Part shown: piece after piece, positions 32,950-41,815 of the stretch
Layout: every line of letters starts with the position of its first letter
Position numbering within the stretch: the stretch's first letter is position 1
From: an uncultured Eubacterium sp.
Lineage (GTDB): Bacteria; Bacillota; Clostridia; Lachnospirales; Lachnospiraceae
NCBI GenBank assembly: GCA_900547255.1
Contig: URGC01000003.1
Coordinates: forward strand, 1 to 46,405
DNA length: 46,405 nucleotides
Direction of reading: 5' to 3'
Translations under genes and position numbers: made by a program
Notes under the pieces: model-generated
Told to the model about the DNA's origin: nothing
Databases searched by the model: none
Seen by the model: only the letters and a program-made list of their open reading frames with translations

Positions 32950-35136
32950 TCATTTATATTTTGTCTTTAAGACATATCTATTTTTATCATAGTATATGCT
33001 TATCTGTCCGCTGATATCTGTCTCGTATATGTCACAGCCGCTGCTTTCAAGAGTTTCGATTGTCTTACTGGCAGGATGCCCGAATTTGTTGTCCCTACCG
33101 CATGATATTAATGCTATATCTGGATTTAATTTTTCTATAAATTCACTTCCACTTGACGTTTTCGAGCCGTGGTGCGCCACTTTCAGGCAGTTGACATGCC
33201 TTACATCACTGTCTGCCATCTGCTTCTCGCTCTCCTGTGTCATATCTCCTGTCATAAGCATGCTGAAATTCTTATATTCAACTCTATAGACAGCCGATGC
33301 AGAATTAATATCGCTGTATTTTCCATTTTTATCAGGACTTACACAGCTTATGTATAGATTCTCCTTAGATATATTAAAATCCCCGGCATCTGCATACACA
33401 ACCCTTATGCCATTATCTCTGGCACTCTCACACAGCATTTTATAGTTATCATCTTCATCAATGCTTTCAGACAAAGGCATGACAAGTGTATTAATTTTAA
33501 GTGATGATCGCCCCATCTCAATAAGTTCGAGTATTCCACTTATATGATCTTTATCTGTGTGGCTTACAAATATATAGTCAAGCTTTGTGATTCCGTGGCT
33601 TTTAAGGAATGGATATATCCTGTAGCGTCCTACCTCACTTACATCCGTACTGCCGCCATCATATAACATATTTACTCCTTCTGCACTTATATAGATTCCA
33701 TCTCCCTGTCCTACATCAATCATATGCGCCTGAAATTCATGATTCTGCTTATATCCTATCACGCACACAAGAAAGCAAAGCCAGATGCATGTACCTGTAA
33801 ACCTTTTTCCTTTAAGACCTTTTATCACATAGATTCCAGCAACAAGCACAATATAATACAATATAATCTGCCATAGCTGCGGCTGTCCCACACCCCATCT
33901 GTTGAATGGAAGACTGTCTGTAAGGCTGCATAAGCTCTGATAAAATTTTAATATGTAATGGGCACTTCCGATTATAAAAACCGCAGCCTGACGATTAAAC
34001 AAAGCTATAACTCCGCCCGCTATGCCTGTGAAAAGCACAACCGACATAAGAGGAATAACAACCACATTGAGAAGTACACCAAGAACAGGAATTTCATAGA
34101 AACTATAAAGAATAACAGGAAGTGTAAAAAGACTGATTCCGGCACTCTGTGCAAGTGCCATGACAAGCCACCGTACTGCCTTTCTCGATAACTTAATGGC
34201 AGGAGGTGTATCAAAATACACATTATCACACCATTTATCAAGCCGTGGCTTTAACATGCCTGTTACCGGAGGAATCATAATACATATTCCAAGAATTGCA
34301 AGAAATGACAACAGAAATCCACTGTTAAACACAGCATACGGATTATCTGTAACCAGTATCACTGCCGCAAGTGACAGTGCCGACAAAGTATCATACATTC
34401 TTCCTGCCACCTCTGCACCCATGCTCACCACACACATTATAACGGCACGCCTCGCCGACACTCCATTGCCAGTTAACATTCCATAGAAAGCGAGAAAAAC
34501 ACATGATATTCCAAATGCCATTATACATGTAACTCCTGCCTTCCGCATCAGCCTGTACAGAGCCATTCCTACAAATGATACATGAAGCCCGCTTATCGCA
34601 AGAAGATGTGCTATTCCATTTCTCTGGTACAGTGAATAATAATCCTTATCCATGTCTGTTTTATCACCGAGAACCACCGCTTTAAGCACGCCGCTGTCTG
34701 TATCTTCGGCAATACTGTCAAAGCTTTCTTTCATGCGCCTGTTAACATAATTAACTATTCTGGAATACTTACCCGAAGATGTCACTAACGATATATCATT
34801 AGCAGATACCTTATAGAAAATTCCTATAGACTGATAATACAGTTTCTGGTTGAACTGACCATCATTGGCTGGGGCTTTTAGCTCTTTAATCTTCCCCTTT
34901 ACCATAACTGTATCACCTAAAGACACCTCACTATTAACTTCTGAGGCTGTTACATAAAACCCATTATGAAGATAGTAACCCACTCCATAATCTGTAATTT
35001 TAGAATTGGTAATCTTACCCTGAATGCATACATAGTCACCCGGCTTATATACATTCCTTTCAAATAAGCCCGACAGCACAAATAATATATCAACAGCTAT
35101 TATTATCAGTGCTGCAAGGCAAAGAGGTCTTTTAAT
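32950..35136 (-). CDS. comEC: DNA uptake channel ComEC/Rec2
   Basis: The 728-residue membrane protein carries single-stranded DNA across the membrane in transformation. An N-terminal hydrophobic segment and OB-like domain (about 1-125) precede the competence membrane core (about 165-460, with GIAHLLAISGLHVSFVG). The C-terminal metallo-beta-lactamase-like domain (about 475-720) has HMIDVGQGDGIYI, HTDKDHISGI and KVAHHGSKTS. The reading frame continues 20 codons upstream of a GTG at 35079 that has no ribosome binding site. The extension has KRPLCLAALIII, the usual ComEC N-terminus, and GGGAGG lies 7 bases before an ATT at 35136. I therefore place the start at this ATT (AUU). Confidence 0.9.
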   Translation of the reverse strand: MKRPLCLAALIIIAVDILFVLSGLFERNVYKPGDYVCIQGKITNSKITDYGVGYYLHNGFYVTASEVNSEVSLGDTVMVKGKIKELKAPANDGQFNQKLYYQSIGIFYKVSANDISLVTSSGKYSRIVNYVNRRMKESFDSIAEDTDSGVLKAVVLGDKTDMDKDYYSLYQRNGIAHLLAISGLHVSFVGMALYRLMRKAGVTCIMAFGISCVFLAFYGMLTGNGVSARRAVIMCVVSMGAEVAGRMYDTLSALSLAAVILVTDNPYAVFNSGFLLSFLAILGICIMIPPVTGMLKPRLDKWCDNVYFDTPPAIKLSRKAVRWLVMALAQSAGISLFTLPVILYSFYEIPVLGVLLNVVVIPLMSVVLFTGIAGGVIALFNRQAAVFIIGSAHYILKFYQSLCSLTDSLPFNRWGVGQPQLWQIILYYIVLVAGIYVIKGLKGKRFTGTCIWLCFLVCVIGYKQNHEFQAHMIDVGQGDGIYISAEGVNMLYDGGSTDVSEVGRYRIYPFLKSHGITKLDYIFVSHTDKDHISGILELIEMGRSSLKINTLVMPLSESIDEDDNYKMLCESARDNGIRVVYADAGDFNISKENLYISCVSPDKNGKYSDINSASAVYRVEYKNFSMLMTGDMTQESEKQMADSDVRHVNCLKVAHHGSKTSSGSEFIEKLNPDIALISCGRDNKFGHPASKTIETLESSGCDIYETDISGQISIYYDKNRYVLKTKYK

Positions 35137-35154
35137 ACCTCCACCTCCCTCTTA

Positions 35155-36093
35155 TCAGTTACCCTGCTCAATAATATTGCTGTTAAATGTAAATGTATTC
35201 TCAAGGCTTATTGTCTCACGATAACTCTTCGTAGAATCACCATTAATCATAATCTTGACTGAATCAATATTGCCCTGCGCACACAGCGTATTGACTATTG
35301 AATATATAGGTATCTCATTAGACACGTTAACCATCTCTGTGATGAATACAGAGCTTAAGTTAACATAACATACATTATCACTTACAGAGATACTAAGAAC
35401 CTTCAAGTCTGATGGAAGTGTTGCTGACATATTAGAGTCAGACGGCCCCTTAATCAGATTCTCAACAAGAATCTTCTCAAGCGATGTACTCTTGCCTACA
35501 GCTATGCTTTCGTTCTTAGTAACTAACTGTGTTCCAAGCTTATTAGCATAATAGAGTGTAACAGTCTTCCACTCTACATTCTCAAGATTCTCATCCGAAT
35601 CATCAACGAAATCAGATGGTGACATAAGTCCTATATGTGAACCATCCTTGTAAGATGCAGGAGAGCCGTCAACATAGAATCTCACGTATTCTATGCCGTC
35701 AATCTGCGTAAAAAGCTTAACCACACCAGCCCTGAAAAGCAGTTCATCTGCCGTATTCATCGTATCATATTCCTTATTGAAATACACATAGACAACATTC
35801 TTCACAATCTCTGTCTTTTTCATATTGACAATATCTGGTTTTAAAGATACGCAGTCATCCTTCTTGATGCTCTTCCCCATCTGTTCAAACAGCTCGTGGA
35901 TGAGCTCTTCCTTATCCTGTGTCTGTGTCACATACTCACTTGTTATAAGCTTATTGCCTGATGCATTCTTATAAAACACACTGTATGATGTTCCCTTTTC
36001 CTTGCCACAGCCTGCAAGAACACCTATAGATGCCATAATGCATACACACAGCACAATATATTTAATTGTCTTGATATAATTCTTAACTGCCAA
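35155..36093 (-). CDS. Lipoprotein with two GerMN-like domains
   Basis: The roughly 312-residue protein has a signal peptide (AVKNYIKTIKY, hydrophobic core, lipobox LAGC) and two copies of a GerMN-type domain. The first is degenerate (about 45-150), the second canonical (about 185-295), with LVENLIKGPSDSNMSATLPSDLKVLSI and CYVNLSSVF. GerMN occurs in spore germination protein GerM and in actinobacterial LpqB. The start is a TTG at 36093, 7 bases after GGAG; upstream ATGs at 36105 and 36117 would overlap the kinase stop and lack a good binding site, so the start is uncertain. It sits between the histidine kinase and comEC. Confidence 0.82.
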   Translation of the reverse strand: MAVKNYIKTIKYIVLCVCIMASIGVLAGCGKEKGTSYSVFYKNASGNKLITSEYVTQTQDKEELIHELFEQMGKSIKKDDCVSLKPDIVNMKKTEIVKNVVYVYFNKEYDTMNTADELLFRAGVVKLFTQIDGIEYVRFYVDGSPASYKDGSHIGLMSPSDFVDDSDENLENVEWKTVTLYYANKLGTQLVTKNESIAVGKSTSLEKILVENLIKGPSDSNMSATLPSDLKVLSISVSDNVCYVNLSSVFITEMVNVSNEIPIYSIVNTLCAQGNIDSVKIMINGDSTKSYRETISLENTFTFNSNIIEQGN

Positions 36094-36106
36094 ATCTATC
36101 TCCATT

Positions 36107-37549
36107 CTAACCGACATAATTGAGTGGTATTCTTACAGTAAATGTAGTTCCGTTGCCCTCTTCACTGTACAACTTGATAGTTCCATGATGAAGCACAACA
36201 ATCTGCTGGACAATCGCAAGTCCAAGACCAGTTCCTCCTGTCTCACGCGACCTTGCCTTATCAACCCTGTAAAATCTGTCAAATACCATGTCCTGGCTCT
36301 GCTTAGGAATACCAATTCCTGAATCCTCAATTCTTATATAAAGATACTGGTAATCTGCATTTAGTGATACATGAACCCATCCATCATTGATATTGTACTT
36401 GATAGCATTTTCAACAAGATTAGATACAACCTGTGTAATCTTAACCTCATCAACCTCTGCTACTACAGGTCTGAAGCTCTCAAAAAGTATCTCAACATTC
36501 TTTTTCTCTGCAAGCGGAGTAAGCCTTTTAAGTACCATCTCAATAAGCTCATTGATATTGACTGACGATATATTAAGCCCTCCGGCTGATTTATCCATTC
36601 TTACAATAGATAAAAGGTCTTCGATTATCTTGCTCTCACGGTCTATCTCTTTAGTTATATCCTGCATGAATTCCCTGTATAACTCAACAGGTGCATCCGG
36701 CTGCATATTGAGAGAATCGGCAAGCACCTTGATTGATGTAATAGGTGTCTTTAACTCATGCGACACATTCGATACAAACTCCTGACGGCTCTCATCAAGG
36801 CTGTTCGACTTGTCCATAATCATATTAAAATTATCAGCAAACTCACGAATCTCTGATGAGCCTCTGCCTGACACACGCTTGGTTGTGTAGCCGTTAGCGA
36901 TGCTCTCTATAGTGTCCATTGTCCTTCTGAATGGTCTGAACATGAAAATGTATATAAGGGCAAGAACAATAGCCATAACCACTACAATCGTGACAATAGA
37001 TAAGAACACCTGATCCTGCACATCACTTTCAAATGTCATTACCCTGCTTATATTAGAATCCGCAACAAGCGCACCGATTATACTGCCCTCGTCATTGTAG
37101 ATAGGAACAATCGCCTCAATAGTGCCTGTCTTTCTGTAATAAAGTGACGTGCTCTTACCAGATAAAAAAGCATTCATTACTCCTGAATTGATAATATTCC
37201 TGCCATACTCTGATGAGTAAGAATCGTACATGATTACATATCTTTCATCAATTACCCTGAATCTTACATACTCCATCGCAGAATACTTTTTAAGATTGTT
37301 GTATGTGCCGCCAATCTCAGCATTCTTCAAAGATGAATACGCCGAGAATTCACCAGAAATCATGGCTGACTTATTCTGAAGCTCTGCCCTTTCCTTCTCA
37401 AGGATATTCGATGCATAGAATTCCCTTGAGACAAGCTGAAGAACTGTAAGTGCTGCGCATACCAGCACAAGAGTGATTATATACAGTCTCACCCTTGAAC
37501 TTGCAGCCACATGTAATATATCTTTAAAAAACTTCTTTATATTAGACAT
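36107..37549 (-). CDS. Sensor histidine kinase with extracytoplasmic sensor and HAMP
   Basis: The 480-residue kinase has transmembrane segments at about 20-40 and 181-204. The extracytoplasmic region of about 140 residues ends in TIEAIVPIYNDEGSIIGALVAD, a sCACHE/PDC-like fold seen in chemical sensors. HAMP (about 205-255) leads into HisKA with His264 in FVSNVSHELKTPITSIKVLADSL, and the ATPase domain has NAIKYN, GIGIPKQSQDMVFDRFYR and GTGLGLAIVQQI. It belongs to the WalK/PhoR-like class. It overlaps the regulator gene by 8 bases, so the pair is translationally coupled. The signal is unknown. Confidence 0.93.
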   Translation of the reverse strand: MSNIKKFFKDILHVAASSRVRLYIITLVLVCAALTVLQLVSREFYASNILEKERAELQNKSAMISGEFSAYSSLKNAEIGGTYNNLKKYSAMEYVRFRVIDERYVIMYDSYSSEYGRNIINSGVMNAFLSGKSTSLYYRKTGTIEAIVPIYNDEGSIIGALVADSNISRVMTFESDVQDQVFLSIVTIVVVMAIVLALIYIFMFRPFRRTMDTIESIANGYTTKRVSGRGSSEIREFADNFNMIMDKSNSLDESRQEFVSNVSHELKTPITSIKVLADSLNMQPDAPVELYREFMQDITKEIDRESKIIEDLLSIVRMDKSAGGLNISSVNINELIEMVLKRLTPLAEKKNVEILFESFRPVVAEVDEVKITQVVSNLVENAIKYNINDGWVHVSLNADYQYLYIRIEDSGIGIPKQSQDMVFDRFYRVDKARSRETGGTGLGLAIVQQIVVLHHGTIKLYSEEGNGTTFTVRIPLNYVG

Positions 37550-38231
37550 TATAGTAATAACCTACTCCCCAGCGTGTATGAACATACTTTGGCTCACTTG
37601 GATTCTCTTCTATCTTCTCTCTTAATCTTCTGACATGGACATCAACTGTTCTTGCATCACCCGGATAATCCTCGCCCCATACAATCTTAAGAAGGGCATC
37701 TCTTCCGTATACCTTTCCCGGATTCTTTATAAGGAGCTCTATAATATCGAATTCCTTGGCTGTAAGATTAATCTCCTTGCCAGATACATATACTCTTCTT
37801 CCGTCACAATCAACTCTCATATCACCAGCAACGATAACAGATGAATTGCTCTTAGGCATCTCCTTCTTGGAATTACGGCGGAGAATCGCTTTAATTCTGG
37901 CTTTAACCTCAAGTATATTAAATGGCTTGGTAATATAGTCATCTGCGCCATACTCTAATCCAAGAATCTTATCCATATCATCGCCCTTGGCAGTAAGCAT
38001 TATTATGGGAACCTGCGAGAATTCTCTTACCTGCTGGCATACCTGCATACCATCTATAACTGGAAGCATTATGTCCAGAAGAACCATATCATAATCATTA
38101 TCTCTTATCTTATCAACAGCTTCCTGTCCATCGTAAGCCGCATCAACTTCCATTCCGTCCTGCTCAAGACTGAATTTCAGTCCCTTAACAATCAGTTTTT
38201 CATCATCTACAACTAAAACCTTATTAGCCAT
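37542..38231 (-). CDS. OmpR/PhoB-family response regulator, within the com operon
   Basis: The 229-residue regulator has a receiver domain (VLVVDDEKLIVKGLKFSL, phospho-acceptor Asp53 in VLLDIMLPV, MLTAKGDD, TKPFN) and a winged-helix DNA-binding domain (LTAKEFDIIELL, TVDVHVRRLREKIEE, TRWGVGYYY). The start is the ATG at 38231; GGGGG lies 10 bases upstream and an in-frame TTG three codons earlier has a poorer position. It lies 36 bases after comEA, with no terminator between, and overlaps the kinase gene. Confidence 0.93.
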   Translation of the reverse strand: MANKVLVVDDEKLIVKGLKFSLEQDGMEVDAAYDGQEAVDKIRDNDYDMVLLDIMLPVIDGMQVCQQVREFSQVPIIMLTAKGDDMDKILGLEYGADDYITKPFNILEVKARIKAILRRNSKKEMPKSNSSVIVAGDMRVDCDGRRVYVSGKEINLTAKEFDIIELLIKNPGKVYGRDALLKIVWGEDYPGDARTVDVHVRRLREKIEENPSEPKYVHTRWGVGYYYNV

Positions 38232-38267
38232 AACGCACAAGCCCCCATAAAACTTACTCTTAATAAT

Positions 38268-38900
38268 CTACACTCTTATATAATCTCTTATCTTCTCAAA
38301 TGCAGCTTCTTTAATTCCGGTAACATTCTTAACATCTTCTATCGAATTAAAAAATCCATTCTTCGTTCTGTAATTAACAATATCCTTAGCCCTTGATTCA
38401 CCTATACCAGGAAGAGTTGTAAGCTCGCTCTCCGATGCGGTATTAATGTTAATCTTAGATGCCATACCTGATGAAGCCGTATCAACATTCACCGCAGGTT
38501 CCTCTCCCTCGGCTGGAATATACACCTTCTGTCCATCTGCTATCTTATCAGCAAGATTGACAGCACTTATATCAGCCCCTTCCACATAACCACCTGCGAG
38601 CTCAACTACCTCATATATCCTCGTTCCCTCTGGCACTCTGTAAACTCCGGGATTAGCAACAGCTCCACATATGTAAGCATATATATTCTTATCTTGTGTA
38701 GTGGGTTCTTGTGAAAGCTCTGTTGTCTGCGTGGCAGACGGCTTGGTAGATATGCTGTATTCATATTCTGGATTACCGCTGTTGCTCATAAGCCTTGACA
38801 GGCTGTAAACAATACCAGCGGCAACAATAAATACACATGCAGCGATGTATCTGTAATTATTCTTATTGCTGATTACTCTATGAATTATATTATTTTTCAT
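38268..38900 (-). CDS. comEA: Competence DNA-binding protein ComEA (SLBB plus helix-hairpin-helix)
   Basis: The 210-residue protein is a membrane-anchored receptor for double-stranded DNA in natural transformation. One transmembrane helix lies at about 17-35, followed by a Thr/Ser/Gln-rich linker. Next comes a SLBB domain (about 70-130, AYICGAVANPGVYRVPEGTRI and NLADKIADGQKVYIPAE). The C-terminal helix-hairpin-helix domain (about 145-210) has ININTASESELTTLPGIG and a second hairpin INTASE...KNVTGI pair. The start at 38900 follows GGAGG by 6 bases. It is the first gene of the com operon. Confidence 0.93.
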   Translation of the reverse strand: MKNNIIHRVISNKNNYRYIAACVFIVAAGIVYSLSRLMSNSGNPEYEYSISTKPSATQTTELSQEPTTQDKNIYAYICGAVANPGVYRVPEGTRIYEVVELAGGYVEGADISAVNLADKIADGQKVYIPAEGEEPAVNVDTASSGMASKININTASESELTTLPGIGESRAKDIVNYRTKNGFFNSIEDVKNVTGIKEAAFEKIRDYIRV

Positions 38901-38973
38901 GATATTCCTCCATTCACAATAACAAAGCATCTAATCATTATATGAATTTCAGAAAAACATAGCGTACCTCTAT

Positions 38974-39002
38974 ATTTTACATAAATAATTTTTAGATTAC
39001 AA
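38974..39002 (-). promoter_or_regulatory. Candidate promoter of the comEA operon
   Basis: TTGTAA (38997-39002), a 17-base spacer and TAAAAT (38974-38979), on the minus strand, about 70 bases before comEA. It runs back to back with the yfhO -10 region. Confidence 0.5.
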
Positions 39003-39025
39003 GTGCAAATAATCAATAAATATAG

Positions 39026-39031
39026 TATAAT
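39026..39031 (+). promoter_or_regulatory. Candidate -10 box of the YfhO gene
   Basis: TATAAT at 39026-39031 lies about 55 bases before the TTG start. The -35 17 bases upstream (GTGCAA) is weak, so this may be an activator-dependent or poor promoter. Confidence 0.45.
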
Positions 39032-39083
39032 ATTTTTTGACTGCTTACATGGCAGTTTATTATTGATTTTATGGAGGTTTATT

Positions 39084-41777
39084 TTGAAATCACTCAATAC
39101 ACGTCGTAAAAGATTTCAACTGCTAGACGATGAGCCAGGAATTATCCCAAGTGGTAATATTACCTACTTCATCGCATTTTTTTTGCCGCTTATCGTATTC
39201 GTAGCAGTCTACTACATGAAAGATATATTCCCATTCGGTAACGAGTGTTATCTCAGGTCAGATATGTACCACCAGTATGCGCCTTTCTACTCTGAACTGT
39301 GGAACAAGCTCCGCTCTGGTGAGACACTCACATACTCATGGGATATCGGTATGGGAACTAACTTCATATCGCTGATGGCATATTATCTTGCCAGTCCGGT
39401 CAACTGGATTATAGCATTATTCCCACAGAAATACATGATTGAGATAATGAATTCACTGATTATAATAAAGCTCTCGCTTGCAAGTGTTACATTTTCTTAC
39501 TACATCACTAAGCATTTCAATACAAAGAAATGTACTGTAGCAATATTCTCAATATTCTACGCAGTATCTGGATATGCTTGTGCTTATAGCTGGAATATTA
39601 TGTGGCTTGACTGTATCGTGCTTCTTCCACTTATCATGCTTGGACTTGAGAATCTCGTAAAGAAGAACAAAGGATTTCTCTACTGCATATCATTAGGCTT
39701 ATGTATATTTACCAACTACTATATATCAATAATGGTCTGCATAGCTATAGTAATCTATTTCATAGTTCTTATGCTTACTACAGACAAACTTTCAAACCCT
39801 GTTCTCTACCTCAAAAAGATTGTAAGATGGGGATTTTATTCACTGCTTGCCGGTGGACTTGCCGCATGTTTCCTGCTTCCTGAGATATACACATTCTCAC
39901 TTTCAGCATCCAGCAGCACAACATTTCCACAGAGCTGGACAGCTTACTTTTCAGTTGTGGAGATGCTCACAAGACAGCTTATGTACGTTCCTGTACATCT
40001 TGGTCTTGAACACTACCCTAATATATTCTGTGGAGTCGGCGTATTTATCCTTATTCCGCTCTACATTATGGATAAAGAAGTAAAGCTTTCTGAGAGAGTC
40101 GGCAAATGTGCCATACTTCTTATATTCCTGTTATCATACAACATGAATGTATTCAATTATATCTGGCATGGTTTCCATTTTCCGAACTCTCTGCCAGCAA
40201 GACAGGCATTCATATATATATTCTTTATCCTTGCCATGTCATACGAGGCTTTCTACCATCTTAAAAAGATATCAGACAAAGCCTTCGGTGGTGCTGTATG
40301 GGCTGCATTGATATTCATATTTATTGCGTCCGAATTATTCAAAGATTCAGATACTTATACATTCAAGACATTCTATATAAGTGGATTGTTTATCATCCTC
40401 TATGCAGCTTTGCTTTATATCACAAGACGAAGCAAATGCCGTTTTCCTTATGCATTTGTTATCGCACTCACACTTGTCGTTGTAGAGAGTGCCCTTAACC
40501 TCAATGCTACAGGACTTGGAACAACAAGCAGGTCAGCTTATCTTGCTGACTATGATGCAATGAATGAAGTCATGGACACCGTTGCAAGCGAGGATTCATC
40601 ATTCTACCGTATGGACAAGGTATTCGGCTCACGCTCCAAAAATGATGGTGCCTGGCATAATTACAAGACAATATCAACCTTCTCTTCAACATGTAACGAG
40701 GGAATGTCGACACTGTTTACTAACCTTGGGTTTGAAGCCTCAACTAATGCATATGGCTACAATGGTTCAACAATGGTAACTAACTGCCTGTTCTCAGTGA
40801 AGTACCTTATAAGCAACACAACTCTTGCCACAGATGATTTATTCTCATTCGTCACAGCTAATGATGGACAGTATGTATACAGGAACAATTACACTCTTCC
40901 TATCGGATATGCTATCGACCATACGCTCAATGAAAAGGAATCTCCATCCTCTGTGTACAACGGAATCGAGAACCAGAACAACCTTATTGAATCGCTTACA
41001 GGTATAAGCAATGTATTCGAGCTTATGTATAATTACAGCTCGACAACTGAGGCTGAATTCACACCAACACGCAATGGCCACATGTATATATACAAGCCAG
41101 AGAACACTACAGACTTTTTATCTGTGACAATCAACGGAAAGACTTACACATACAGCAGCTTAAAGAACGATAACAGAATTATCGATGCAGGTTATGTGAC
41201 AACTAATGACCAGATAAGCATGGGTGCTGATCCAGCTTCTTCATACAAGGTCTATATCTTAAATGAAGATAAATATATGGCAATGTATGCAAAGCTTAAC
41301 TCAAGTGCATTTAATGTTGAAAGCTTTTCTACCACTAAGTTTACTGGCAATATAAGCGCATCATCTGACGGAACCTTCCTCTTCTCAATACCATATGACA
41401 AGGGCTGGTCTGTATATATTGATGGTAAAAAATGCCAGACTTATGAAGCATTCGGTGCACTTCTTGCAACTGACCTTACCGCAGGAGAACATACTGTAAG
41501 ATTAAAATATGTTCCTGTTAATTACATTAAAGGTTGCATTACTACTATACTTTGCATTATTATATTAATTGCTGCCGGCTTACTTAAAAAGTACAGATAC
41601 ACAGCGATTATCAATAGCAGCAAGCTTCCACCTGTTGTTATTGATATACTTAACAATGATGATGTAATATGCAAAAGAACTCCTAAGAAAATCGTAACGC
41701 TTACAGAGCTAAACGATATGGATGATTTTGATAATATCGAATTGGATGAACCTGAATCTGATGACGATAATGAATAA
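39084..41777 (+). CDS. YfhO-family polytopic membrane protein
   Basis: The 897-residue protein matches the YfhO family. A cytoplasmic basic start (KSLNTRRKRFQLL) is followed by about 12 transmembrane segments in residues 20-500, a large extracytoplasmic part (about 490-830), and a final transmembrane helix near 835-855. The tail is acidic and cytoplasmic. GT-C-like signs include the loop after TM1 with LRSDMYHQYAPFYSELWNKLRSG. In Bacillus and Listeria, YfhO glycosylates lipoteichoic acid on the outer face; the acceptor here is unknown. The start is a TTG at 39084, 6 bases after GGAGG; an earlier ATG has no binding site. argH follows by 38 bases. Confidence 0.87.
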   Translation: MKSLNTRRKRFQLLDDEPGIIPSGNITYFIAFFLPLIVFVAVYYMKDIFPFGNECYLRSDMYHQYAPFYSELWNKLRSGETLTYSWDIGMGTNFISLMAYYLASPVNWIIALFPQKYMIEIMNSLIIIKLSLASVTFSYYITKHFNTKKCTVAIFSIFYAVSGYACAYSWNIMWLDCIVLLPLIMLGLENLVKKNKGFLYCISLGLCIFTNYYISIMVCIAIVIYFIVLMLTTDKLSNPVLYLKKIVRWGFYSLLAGGLAACFLLPEIYTFSLSASSSTTFPQSWTAYFSVVEMLTRQLMYVPVHLGLEHYPNIFCGVGVFILIPLYIMDKEVKLSERVGKCAILLIFLLSYNMNVFNYIWHGFHFPNSLPARQAFIYIFFILAMSYEAFYHLKKISDKAFGGAVWAALIFIFIASELFKDSDTYTFKTFYISGLFIILYAALLYITRRSKCRFPYAFVIALTLVVVESALNLNATGLGTTSRSAYLADYDAMNEVMDTVASEDSSFYRMDKVFGSRSKNDGAWHNYKTISTFSSTCNEGMSTLFTNLGFEASTNAYGYNGSTMVTNCLFSVKYLISNTTLATDDLFSFVTANDGQYVYRNNYTLPIGYAIDHTLNEKESPSSVYNGIENQNNLIESLTGISNVFELMYNYSSTTEAEFTPTRNGHMYIYKPENTTDFLSVTINGKTYTYSSLKNDNRIIDAGYVTTNDQISMGADPASSYKVYILNEDKYMAMYAKLNSSAFNVESFSTTKFTGNISASSDGTFLFSIPYDKGWSVYIDGKKCQTYEAFGALLATDLTAGEHTVRLKYVPVNYIKGCITTILCIIILIAAGLLKKYRYTAIINSSKLPPVVIDILNNDDVICKRTPKKIVTLTELNDMDDFDNIELDEPESDDDNE

Positions 41778-41815
41778 TTACAACTATATTTTATTAACTA
41801 CATGGAGGAATCAAT

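Noticed and set aside
38897..39097. Minus-strand 66-residue frame upstream of comEA
   Set aside because: It lies across the divergent promoter region of comEA and yfhO and has no SD; it overlaps the predicted comEA transcription start.
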